Origin: Conidiobolus incongruus B7586
Taxonomy: Eukaryota > Entomophthoromycota > Entomophthoromycetes > Entomophthorales > Conidiobolaceae
NCBI GenBank assembly: GCA_000697335.1
Contig: JNEM01014001.1
Location: 1 to 14,269 of the forward strand
Reading direction: 5' to 3'
Length of the DNA stretch: 14,269 nt
The notes under the pieces are model-generated. The model ran no database searches. It was given only the letters and a program-made list of their open reading frames with translations, and was not told where the DNA came from. The position numbers were made by a program, and so were the translations under genes. Within the stretch, counting starts at the first letter, position 1, and every line of letters begins with the position of its first letter. Of the stretch, positions 1 through 10,492 are shown in pieces.

Positions 1-316
1 CTAATTGAAAAAAAATAAAAAGTTTACTAATTATAAATAACTAAAAAAAACTATTATATTTAATAAATTCTTTAAACTATAGCTTATATAATCATAATTA
101 TTTTTAATAATTAAAAAATCAATATATAAAAACTTTAATTTATAAAATATAAAATTTCAGTCTTTAATTAAAATAACTATATTTATGATTTTAAAAGTTA
201 ATTAAAAGTATAGTAAAAATTATTTATAATAAAAAACTATTAAATATATATTATATATCAAAATATTTACTTATTTCTAACTCTAAAAAAATCCCATTAT
301 TTAAATTACAAAGTAA
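1..316 (+). mobile_element. Mariner-type transposon, decayed 3' end (copy A, cut by window edge)
   Basis: This aligns along its length with the 3' half of the better-preserved mariner copy at 1297-1689, covering the end of the transposase frame, the AT-rich 3' tail and the terminal repeat. The terminal repeat runs from about 284 to 316, with the conserved TCCCATTATTTAAATTAC core, and ends in GTAA followed by a TA at 317-318, the expected target-site duplication. The coding part is dead: several stops interrupt it, and the third catalytic Asp codon (GAT in the good copy) reads AAT (Asn). Most differences from the good copy are C-to-T or G-to-A. The 5' part lies outside the window. Confidence 0.72.
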
Positions 317-318
317 TA

Positions 319-1146
319 TTAATAAAATTCTTAAATTTAAATTTCAATGTTTATAAAATTAATTGATTTGGTATAGAGTTTAAATTAAATAAATAGGAAT
401 ATTATTAATTTGATAAATTATCAAGATATATATATAACTACAGTATATTTGAATTCGAAATTATTCGTTTTTTAATAAAATATTATTGTTTTTAATTATA
501 TTTTATATAAAAATTAAGGTTTTAACTTTTATAAATTTTTAATATCAATATTAATACCAATTTGTTATATAATTAATAGAAATAATATTAATTATATATT
601 GTCTATAATAATTTAATACTTATCCATTATTAACTTATTAATTTAAGATATTTAAGGGTGATTATTTAATAATTAATAAAATAGTATTAATATCTTATTA
701 ATTATTAATTTAAAATTTCAAAAAAAATTATTAATATATTTTGAGGATTAATTTTAGTAATTATATTTTTTAAATTATTTTTATTTTAATTTGCAATATA
801 TATTCAATTTCAATCAATAATAATATATATATTATAATTGTTTGATAACTATTATATCTAAAAAATATACAAAATTATTATTTAATAAAGTCAATAAAAA
901 TTACCAAATTTTTCAGTTATATTTTTTTAAATTTGATTAATTTTTAAAATGATATATATTGATCAATCTAAATATTAGGAAAATATTAAACGTTTGAAAT
1001 TAAAAAAATTAATAATTTTTATTAGTTATTTTAGATAATAAAATTCAAAAATATATATATTATAAAATTGAATATTAATTTTTAAAAAATATTATGATTA
1101 TTTTTAAAATTATTAAAAATTTAATTGAAATTAAAAAAGATTCAAT
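319..1146. other. AT-rich intergenic DNA, no feature recognised
   Basis: This stretch separates two mariner copies. It is almost entirely A and T, with no open frame of useful length, no terminal-repeat copy and no RNA-like GC island that I can see. Confidence 0.6.
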
Positions 1147-1277
1147 TATTACCTTGAATTTGAAATAATGGGAAATTTTTTAATTTCTGATTTTTCAAAC
1201 ATATTATTAGTTTGAAATGAATAAATATATACAAAGTTAATAGGAAATTATATATATTAGTTTTTTTGATTAAAAAA

Positions 1278-1296
1278 AGATGTGTATAAGAGACAG
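1278..1296 (+). other. Tn5/Nextera mosaic-end adapter sequence (assembly artefact)
   Basis: AGATGTGTATAAGAGACAG is an exact 19/19 match to the hyperactive-Tn5 mosaic end used in tagmentation libraries. On its right, genomic mariner sequence begins at once, as it does in a read that starts at a tagmentation site. On its left lies an A-run (1272-1278) that could have served as a false overlap. The most likely reading is untrimmed adapter in the assembly, joining the 5' end of one mariner read to the 3' part of another. Confidence 0.95.
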
Positions 1297-1298
1297 CT

Positions 1299-1595
1299 AT
1301 TATTTTGTATGATAATTGCAAAATACATAAATCTAAAGCTGTAAAAAACTTTCTAATTAAAAATAACTGGAAAGAACTACCACATCCAGTATATTCCCCT
1401 GATTATAACCCATGTGATTATAATTGCTTTGGGCAATTAAAAAACCAGCTTGTAGGAAAGAAAATTTCTGCAGGAAAATTTAATTGGTTTGTGAAACATC
1501 AAATTTCAGTCCTTAATAAAAAGAACTGTTTTTTAGGTGTTAGAAGTTTGCCAAAAGTATGGCAAAAAGTTATTAATAATAAAGGAAACTATTAA
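1299..1595 (+). CDS. Mariner transposase, C-terminal fragment (partial)
   Basis: This is the C-terminal catalytic part of a Tc1/mariner DDE transposase, which cuts and joins the element's ends at TA targets. The frame is open from the adapter junction; no true start is present, and TTG at 1305 is only an internal Leu codon. The sequence reads IILYDNCKIHKS, with the second catalytic Asp. After exactly 34 intervening residues comes the third Asp, in YSPDYNPCDYNCF, which gives the DD34D spacing of the mariner subfamily. The usual LPHPxYSPD motif and the LKNxLxGKK segment follow. About 98 residues of a roughly 345-residue family protein are present; the N-terminal DNA-binding half and first Asp are missing because of the adapter join. 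The TAA at 1593-1595 lies about 94 bp before the element's right end. Base composition is richer in G+C than in the decayed copies. Confidence 0.88.
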   Translation: MILYDNCKIHKSKAVKNFLIKNNWKELPHPVYSPDYNPCDYNCFGQLKNQLVGKKISAGKFNWFVKHQISVLNKKNCFLGVRSLPKVWQKVINNKGNY

Positions 1596-1691
1596 ATTTA
1601 TTTTATATATTTATTTTTATATATCATATATTCAAATGTTTATTTATTTTTAATCGCAAAAAATTCCCATTATTAAAAATGCAGAGTAATA

Positions 1692-2249
1692 TAAATAAAT
1701 CTTAAACTTTCAATTAAGAATATTTATAATAAAATTTATAGTAACAATTTAATGAAAGTGAAGCTTTAAATATTAAAAAGATCCTCACTTTTTCATTGAT
1801 TCAATAAGGTACTTAGATATGAAATATATATTGAAGCTAAATCATTATTTAAAACTGGAAATTCTATTATGAATGATTTACAATATTATATCAATATCAA
1901 TGTGAATATATATTCACTTCACAATTATTGATAATTTAAACATTATTTAAAAACTAATCGCATTATTATTTACACTATTTTTATCAATATAAATTATGAA
2001 AAATTTTTGATTCAAGATTAAATTAATGTGTAGAAAATATATTAATTAAAAATTTTATAATTTTTAAAAAACTATCATATTTCGAATAGATAATATTATA
2101 ATAAAATTTAGAATTTAATTCATACCTAATGTATTATTGTCAAAATATTGAGAAAAAGAGATCAACGAATATAAAAACCAAATTAATATAAACGTACAAT
2201 TATTGAATTTAATATTGAATAACTAAATGAAAAAATTTTACTACAAAGA
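1692..2249. other. Intergenic DNA 3' of the aminotransferase gene
   Basis: This AT-rich stretch lies between the mariner element and the stop codon of the minus-strand aminotransferase. It must contain that gene's 3' untranslated region, next to 2249. I found no canonical AATAAA on the minus strand within about 100 bp of the stop, and no other gene. Confidence 0.5.
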
Positions 2250-3806
<1,557 letters not shown>

Positions 3807-3886
3807 TTTTATAACAATCTGAAAATCAATATTTAATAATTTTAAAATAAAATATGAATGAAAAAAAGAACTGATGTAAGCTAGAG

Positions 3887-3894
3887 ATTTTATA
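3887..3894 (-). promoter_or_regulatory. Probable TATA box of the aminotransferase gene
   Basis: TATAAAAT on the minus strand, 81-88 bp upstream of the start codon, is a normal distance for a short 5' untranslated region. In DNA this AT-rich such a match is weak evidence by itself; its position supports it. Confidence 0.4.
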
Positions 3895-3967
3895 AAAGAA
3901 TATTAAAATGAAATCATTCACTTTGATCCACTTTGGTTACCTAATTGCTAAATTAGTTAAGAATATT

Positions 3968-3976
3968 ATGACTCAT
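3968..3976 (-). promoter_or_regulatory. Gcn4/CPC1-type bZIP site upstream of the aminotransferase gene
   Basis: ATGACTCAT is a perfect 9-base match to the palindromic Gcn4 (AP-1-like) binding site, about 162 bp upstream of the aminotransferase ATG and 75 bp upstream of the probable TATA box. In fungi Gcn4/CPC1 activates amino-acid biosynthesis genes under starvation. Three G/C bases in the right places are unlikely by chance in this nearly pure A/T upstream region. Confidence 0.55.
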
Positions 3977-6062
3977 TTAGTTTGGGGTGAAATTTTTTGT
4001 AGTGTAACTAATATTTCAATTTTGTTTATTTTTGAGAAATTTTTAATAAGAATTGAATTAATCATAATTTATTAAATCGAAAATTATTAAAAATCATTGG
4101 TGATATTGATTAGGTTAATTAACAAATTTAGTAAATTTAATTTTATAATCCAGAATATAATGGAAAACAAAATACTAATAATAAATTAAGAATAAGTTTG
4201 ATAGAAATAATAATACAAATAAATTCACAAAACGTCATTCGATTATCAATATAATAATACCAATATTTTAAACATATTTACTATAATCAATGAATATTAA
4301 ATTAAATAGTATCCCGAAAAAATTCTCTCAACTCAACCAAGTTTCTCAATTAACCAATATTATGATCAAACACACTTTAATTATTCTTATACCGAAATTT
4401 CCATACATAGTCATTCCTTAAATAAAATAGGATTAATATTAATAAATGATTTAAAAATGCCTAAGTAAAAAAATGTTTTTATATTCAATTATTTTTAGAG
4501 AAAAAAAAACTTAAAAATCATCCATAGATTATCACAACTTAGTAAACTTTAATTTAATAATATTATATAAAATTCTAACATATAAATGAATTATACCTTA
4601 ATTAGCAGTATTCATTCCAATTCTCAAGTTGATTACACAATTTCTAGTATTATTTTTTAATATCCATTAATTTGACAAATTATGGAAAATGTACTTAATT
4701 TAATGATTATTAAAGGTTAAAAATAATTTAATAAAAGCGGAGAATATGGTTTGATATTATAGTTATTTTGAGTGTGACAATTAGTTGGTTTTATGAATTT
4801 TTTAAAGTTGAAATTGGGTTATAATCGACCTTGAATAATAGATTTTTGTAATGTTATTAAAAATGGTTTAACTGGTAATTATAGAATTATGGAGACTTAT
4901 ATCCTTTTTGTTTGATAATATTTAATATTTATAAAATACAGTTTCATAATATTATATATGAATATTTCAAGATTTTTATAATATTACCATATTTACCAAT
5001 ATTTGAGTAATTTTATCAAAAACTATTAATAATAGCTGATTAAAATAAAGCATTTAAATTGTTACTTAAATATATCTTTAAAGAAATAAAATGAAAATAA
5101 TTTGTATACGATTCAAAGTTATTAGAATTATTAGAATGAAATTGAGTTTAATATTTCAATAACAAAAAACTTAGGTTATTATATGGTAAAGATTATAATA
5201 TATAGAGTTTGTATTGCGTTTCAATATAACAATAACTAATAAGTAACAGTATTTCTTGAATAATATAAGATTAAATATTATACACAAATACCACATCAAA
5301 CCAAAATATTGTTAATCTTTAACTTTGTTATTATAATTAAAACTTGAATTTCTAAAATTATTAATAATAAAATTATTATTATAATTATTTTATATTTAAA
5401 TATTTAAAATTTCCTATATAAATGATAATAATAAATTTTTTACCCAATCTTTTTATTAATATTTATATCATATTACAAATTTTTAATATTTCCCACTTTA
5501 TTGAATAAAAAAAATTTTTGATAATTTGTGTTGACCCGAATTCATGAGGAAAAAAAATGCAATTTGATTAATTTGTAATGGGCAAAAAAATATGATGAAT
5601 TAATCGCAAATAAAAATAGTTTATGTGGTCATAGATAATGCAAAGTATAAGGTATTAAATGCTAGTTTAAAAAATAACATAACTATTTATATCTGTGCAA
5701 TTTTATACAGTTTGAATAAAAATTTTATCTTGATTTGTAAATTGAAATATATTTTATTAACGAATATATATTGAAAATTTCACTTAAACAAAAATGTTTA
5801 GTATAAAGATTTGTTAATCTTTCACTATTCTAATAATTGATGGGATATTAATCAATTTCTTGAAGATATATTATTACATTTTTCAATTTTTAACAATTAA
5901 TGATTATTAATTGAAATTAAAATAATAGATATATATTGATATAATTGAATAATTCAGAATTATTAAAAAAGATTACATAATTTAAAAATATAACTATATC
6001 ACTAAAATTGTAAAAATATTCAAAAATAATTAAGTCTCAGCTTATAATAAGGATCTTATTAA
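3977..6062. other. 2.1 kb AT-rich intergenic DNA, no gene recognised
   Basis: I find no long open frame, no mariner terminal repeat, no tRNA and no GC-rich island here. The part nearest 3977 may hold more of the aminotransferase promoter. Slightly less AT-rich patches (about 4740-4880 and 5515-5660) do not resolve into anything I can name. Confidence 0.55.
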
Positions 6063-6064
6063 TA

Positions 6065-6957
6065 TTACTTTGTAATTTAAATAATTAAAATTTTTTTATT
6101 AAAAAAATAAACATTTTAATATAAAATAATATAAAAATAAATATACATTATAAAATTAATAAATATTTTTGATAAAGTTCTAATATTTACAAAATAGTTC
6201 TTTTTATTAGAGATAAATATTTGATATTTTATATATTAATTAAATTTTTGTATAGAAAATTTTTTTTCTTATAAGCTAGTTTTTTATTTATTTAAAACAA
6301 TTATAATTACTTAAGTTATAATTTAAAGAATATGCTAAATATAATAGTTTTTTCCAGTTATTTTTAATTATAAAATTTTTTATAACTTTATCTTTATATA
6401 TTATATAATCATTATATAATATAATAAGTTTTTTTAAATTATATTAAAAATACCAATTAAAAATAATTATATTTAAATAAGTAATATAAATTTTTTATTA
6501 ATTGATTTTTTTTTAAAAATTAAATAAGAATAGCATATATCATTATAGTTTATTATAATAATTAGTATTTATCTATTAATAAACTATTTATTTTAAAGAA
6601 ATTTATAAAGAGGGTTGATTTTATTTAATTTAATATTTTGATTTATATTTTAATAAATTATTATATAAGAAAATTTAAGATTTATTAATTATAATGATTT
6701 GTTACAAAAAGCTTAGTTTTTAGCTATATTTTAATAAGTTCTATTTAATAATAGATATTTTAACTTTTTTTAAGCTTTAGTTAAATTATAGAGTATTTAT
6801 TTTATATTTTTATTAATTAATTCTAATTTAAACTTTATTATATAAAATATTTATATAACTAATATTAATCTATTTATATATTTTTTTATTTAAAATTAAT
6901 AATATATTTAAAGAATTAGAAATTAAAAAATTTCCCATTTTTATAATTTTATGGTAA
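6065..6957 (-). mobile_element. Mariner-type transposon, decayed with internal deletion (copy C)
   Basis: The right (3') terminal repeat begins at 6065 with TTACTTTGTAATTTAAATAA. The opposite end closes at 6957 in AAAAAATTTCCCATTTTTAT...GGTAA. TA lies on both sides (6063-6064 and 6958-6959), so insertion was a normal mariner event. At 893 bp it is about 0.4 kb shorter than copy D. The alignment with copy D breaks near 6870 and resumes in the 5' terminal region, so the loss is internal, from the N-terminal half of the transposase. The remaining transposase region aligns with 1299-1595 but is dead: the third catalytic Asp reads Asn, and the Gln in the following GQL motif reads as a stop. Both are G-to-A/C-to-T changes. 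Confidence 0.82.
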
Positions 6958-6959
6958 TA

Positions 6960-7344
6960 TCAGATAATATTTAAAATATAGTTTTATTAAGATTAAATTT
7001 GAAAATTTAATAATATTTTATATTTATAAAGTCAGATTTATTTGATATAGATGGATAGATATATTAAATGACAAATAACTACCTATTTAAACAAATTATG
7101 TTTTAGTAACTCAAACTTCCAACCTTATATATTGGATAAGGATATACCTTTATTGGTTTAACTTATTTTTGATAAAAATCTAAAAACTTATAAATTTTAA
7201 ATAATAAGTAAAATAAAAAATAAAAGTAGATTATAATTACTTTAATTCAACTATAATATCAAAACTTTTATTTAAATAATTTAAATATCAGATTTATATT
7301 TTTAAATATTATAATATTAAATAATATTATTAATATATCAAATT
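6960..7344. other. Spacer between two mariner copies
   Basis: These 385 bp of AT-rich DNA lie between two mariner elements of the same orientation. There is no gene and no terminal-repeat copy. The stretch around 7080-7160 has somewhat more C and G, but no structure I recognise. Confidence 0.5.
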
Positions 7345-7346
7345 TA

Positions 7347-8647
7347 TTACCTTATATTCTTAATAATAGGAATTTTTTATGATTTAAAATAAATAAATAT
7401 TTTAATATATAAAAATAAATATATAATAAATATTTAATAGTTTCTTTTAATATTAATAACTTTTTGCTATATTTTTAACAAAGATCTAATATTTAAAAAA
7501 TAACTCTTTTTGTTAAAAACTGAATTCCAAGTTTTATAAGCTAATTAAATTTTCTTATAAAAATTTTCTTTTTTGTAAGCTAGTTTTTTAATTGCTTAAA
7601 ACAATTATAATTACATAAGTTATAATCTAAAGAGTATACTAGATATAATAGTTTTTTCCAGTTATTTTTAATTATAAAATTTTTTACAGTTTTAAATTTA
7701 TATATTTTATAATTATTATGTAAATAATAACTATTCTTAAATTATATTAAAAATATTAATTAAAAATACTTTTATTTAACAAATAATATAAAGTTTATTA
7801 TTAATTGATTTTCTTTCAAGAATTAAATGAAAGTAGAATATATTATTATAATTTATTATAATAATTAACATTTATTTATTAATAAAATGTTTATTTAAAG
7901 GGATTTATAAAGAGGGTTAATTTAACTTAATTTAATATTTTAATTTATCTTTTCATAAAAGATTATATATAAAGATTTAAAATTTATTAATTGTAATTAT
8001 TTATTATAAAAGTTAAAGCTTCTAATAATATTTTAGTAAGTTTAATTTAATAATAACTACTCTAGCTTTTTTTTAAGCTTTAGTTATATTATAAAATATT
8101 TATTTTATATTTTTATTTATTTATTTGAGTTTAAACTTTAATATATATAAAATATTTATAAAACTAATATTAAAGAGTTTAGATATATCTTTAACTAAAA
8201 TAAAAAGATATTTTTCAATATATTTTTTCACTCTATTAATAATTAAAAAATAATAATTAAAATTAATTTTTTAGATTTTAATAAGTTTTAGATAGTTTTT
8301 TTTAGTTTTAAAGTAATTTACCTAGTAATAAATTATTAATTTAGATAATACTTTATTATTAAAAGCTGTTTTTAAATTTTAAATAATTTTAGAGGGTTTA
8401 TGGTTAAGTTTTACTAATATTAAAATAAAAGCCTTTTGATGATTATTATTTAGTTTAAGTATAATTAAATTAAACAACTAATTTTAAAAAGTTAATTTTT
8501 TAATCAAAAAAATTATTTTATATATATATATATTTTAAAAATACATAATTTCCTATTAACTTTGTATATATTTATTTATTTCAAACTAATAATATTTTTG
8601 AAAAATCAGAAATTAAAAAATTTCCCAGTATTTTAAATTTAAGGTAA
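7347..8647 (-). mobile_element. Mariner-type transposon, near full length but decayed (copy D)
   Basis: The 3' terminal repeat starts at 7347 (TTACCTTATATTCTTAATAA, then TAGGAATTTTTT). The 5' repeat ends at 8647 (AAAAAATTTCCCAGTATTTT...AAGGTAA). The length of about 1.3 kb is typical for mariner. TA is present at 7345-7346 but not preserved at the 5' side. The transposase relic reads on the minus strand from about 8.5 kb down to the old stop at 7434-7436. In the well-aligned 97-nt stretch 7577-7673 against 1355-1451, I count 17 differences, 15 of them C-to-T or G-to-A in the coding orientation. The second and third catalytic Asp codons both read AAT (Asn). The 5' 129 bp are nearly identical to 1149-1277. 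Confidence 0.85.
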
Positions 8648-8699
8648 AAATAAAAATAAAGTTTGATTTTGTTAAAAATTATCTTTACTTATTAGTGTT

Positions 8700-9060
8700 C
8701 TAATGCTAATTGCTAGCAATACATAAAATAAGTAGCTGAGGAAGGTAAGCCATTGTTAATAAGTGACAACAATAAATCTTAGGCTTTATTGAAAAAGTGA
8801 AAGAATATTATCACTTAGTTACAGGTCTACTGACCTCCAATAGTTAGATTTATGACATTGGTTCTTTTTTAGTCCAATTGTCAGCTAAAGATAGCGTTTA
8901 GAGAGAGATAATGGTTCTTTTAGAGAATGAGACCTCTAGAGTAGAGTGATGTGCCTTCTGGGGTAACATCCTCATAAGGAAGTAAATGGTGAGGCAAAGA
9001 TGTTCAGGCGGGCTATCATCTAGGTAACCACAGTATGATTGACTTGAATTGCATTGAAAA
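8700..9060. ncRNA. Candidate structured RNA, unclassified
   Basis: Composition rises to roughly 40% GC by eye, against about 15-20% in the flanks, without a useful open frame in any direction. Perfect or near-perfect stems follow one another. AAGCC-ATTGTT (8747-8757) pairs with AACAAT (8768-8773) and GGCTT (8782-8786). AAGTGA (8795-8800) pairs with TCACTT (8811-8816). AGGTC/GACCT (8823-8836) has a 4-nt loop. A 9-bp stem with one bulge spans 8853-8883. GCTA/TAGC lies at 8884-8895, TGCCT/AGGCA at 8952-8996, and AGATG/CATCT at 8998-9021. A 12-bp palindrome sits at 8709-8720. TAGCTGAGGAAG (8733-8744) resembles a Pol III A box, and a TTTTT run at 9085-9089 could end a plus-strand transcript. The size would suit RNase P/MRP RNA, but I cannot find a convincing P4 pairing. 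An old gene remnant or regulatory DNA is the alternative. Confidence 0.4.
8709..8720. repeat. 12-bp perfect palindrome
   Basis: ATTGCTAGCAAT is self-complementary. It lies at the left edge of the candidate structured-RNA island and could be a protein-binding site or part of a terminal stem. GCAAT here can also pair with ATTGC at 9048-9052, at the other edge of the island. Confidence 0.5.
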
Positions 9061-9979
9061 TTAACAAATAGGATGTATTTGTTATTTTTATCAAACTAAC
9101 ATTAATCTCAAATTTAAATGTAATGATACAATTGAAAGTATTTAATTACTATAAGTAGTGTGATGAAGTTAGTATAGCATTTGATGGTTAATTATTATAC
9201 TATATAAAACTAATATATAGTATTCATTTAAATTCTTAGATAAATATATATTTTATAAATATTTTTGTGAATGAGCGAATAATGTTGAATGGTTAAAATT
9301 ACAATACAAGTATAGTATACAGTTTTTAAACAGCGACAGTTTTAAATCATTATTTAGATACATCCAAACAATTAAATTGGATATATCGATATGGTATTGA
9401 CAAATATATATTTGTGAATCATAAAACAAAATATTTTCTAAATTTATTTAAAAACTTAAAGAATCTTATGTATTGAATTATATTAACTTGATATGTGTTC
9501 AAGAGAGCCCCTATAATATTTTGATAGATTACTTATCCAGCTCCAATTAACATCTTAAAATTTAAAGATCTAAAAATAAATGTAATACTTCAATAAGCCT
9601 AGAAATTAAGATTATAATACTTGTATTTAACAATAATCCAATATTAATTCACACTAACACCTCACAACAAATTTTCACCATATCATTAAAATCAATACAA
9701 AATGAAATATTATTATCATACAAATAAAACATTTAAATCATGCCAGCGCAGCAACCAATATAAAACTTAAAGTAAAAAAAGAATTACGTCAATCTTTCTA
9801 AAAACTCCACAAATTAAAGCTTATCAAAGCTAAAGAACTAAATAAAAACGTTAAACTTATAACCTTTAATTGAAAAGGAGTACTTTTACAGAAATTTAAC
9901 ATAATTGGGATTGACTAATTAATTGTGGAGATTGAATTTAAATTTGATAATATATAAATTTTGTATTATATTATGGTGC

Positions 9980-10014
<35 letters not shown>

Positions 10015-10490
10015 GAATTAAGATCAAAATATTATAACATTTTATAACTATAATTTTAATATTTTAATATTATAAATAATAAATTAGTTTAAAATTATAA
10101 GGGAAAAAATTTTTTTAATTAAAAATTATTTATTTAATTAAATTCACAAAAGAAAATATTTTATTAATATTAGTTGATTTCTTTTTTTTCCTTTTAATAA
10201 TAATAAAATCAAAAACATTTTTTTTGATACAAATATGATAATTATGAGTTTAAAAAAAGTGAAGGTTTAATTAATTTAAAAAAAATAGATTGAAATAATA
10301 GGTATTATCTTCAAACTGAAAAACTAATTGTAGAGGAGTAGTAAAGTTACATGGGTAGTCAGAGGTTCAAAAAAAATAATTAATGCTGGCTAGATGGCCT
10401 AGAAAACTTGCGGTTAGTGAATGGAAGATAGAAAAGGGATTGAGAAGATGATAAGATAATTAAGCGGAATTAAGGAAGTGAGTATTGGGA
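9061..10490. other. AT-rich intergenic DNA; right end is the zinc-finger gene's 3' region
   Basis: No gene is recognisable between the candidate RNA and the zinc-finger gene. The last 170 bp (about 10320-10490) are clearly less AT-rich and lie directly 3' of the zinc-finger stop on its strand, so they are probably its 3' untranslated region. A trinucleotide microsatellite at 9981-10014 is listed separately. Homopolymer-rich DNA fills about 10100-10260. Confidence 0.5.
9981..10014. repeat. (AAT)n microsatellite
   Basis: This is an uninterrupted AAT trinucleotide run of 34 bases, about 11 units. It lies in non-coding DNA. Confidence 0.95.
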
Positions 10491-10492
10491 AT

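Larger units (their letters stand above)
1149..1689 (+). mobile_element. Mariner-type (DD34D) transposon with centre replaced by adapter (copy B)
   Basis: The left terminal repeat starts at 1149 (TTACCTTGAATTTGAAATAA, then TGGGAAATTTTTT). The right one is its inverted partner ending at 1689 (AATTCCCATTATTAAAAATG, then CAGAGTAA). Both are flanked by TA (1147-1148 and 1690-1691), the duplication made by Tc1/mariner transposases. The left 129 bp match the reverse complement of 8519-8647 at high identity, so both ends belong to the same family. A full element here is about 1.3 kb (compare 7347-8647), so about 0.78 kb is missing. The break is occupied by the sequence at 1278-1296. The right part carries the best-preserved transposase C-terminus in the window, which suggests the youngest copy of the family here. 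Confidence 0.85.

Noticed and set aside
5480-5520. Another mariner terminal repeat (TTTCCCACTTTATTGAAT)
   Set aside because: Only the TTTCCCA core matches; the outer GTAA end, the TA flank and any inner element sequence are absent.
8737-9046. RNase P or MRP RNA
   Set aside because: GAGGAAGGT at 8738 loosely resembles the conserved CR-I element, and ACAGTATGATTGACTT near 9030 loosely resembles CR-V at a plausible distance. The P4 helix they should form has a mismatch, and the left half also pairs in another stem. Not strong enough to name.
9700-9772. Small plus-strand frame beginning MKYYYHTNKTF
   Set aside because: Twenty-two codons in AT-rich DNA with no supporting context; likely chance.
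10325-10390. tRNA-like T-arm (GGTTCAAA at 10366-10373)
   Set aside because: No matching T-stem partner, anticodon arm or acceptor stem surrounds it. It lies in the presumed 3' untranslated region of the zinc-finger gene.
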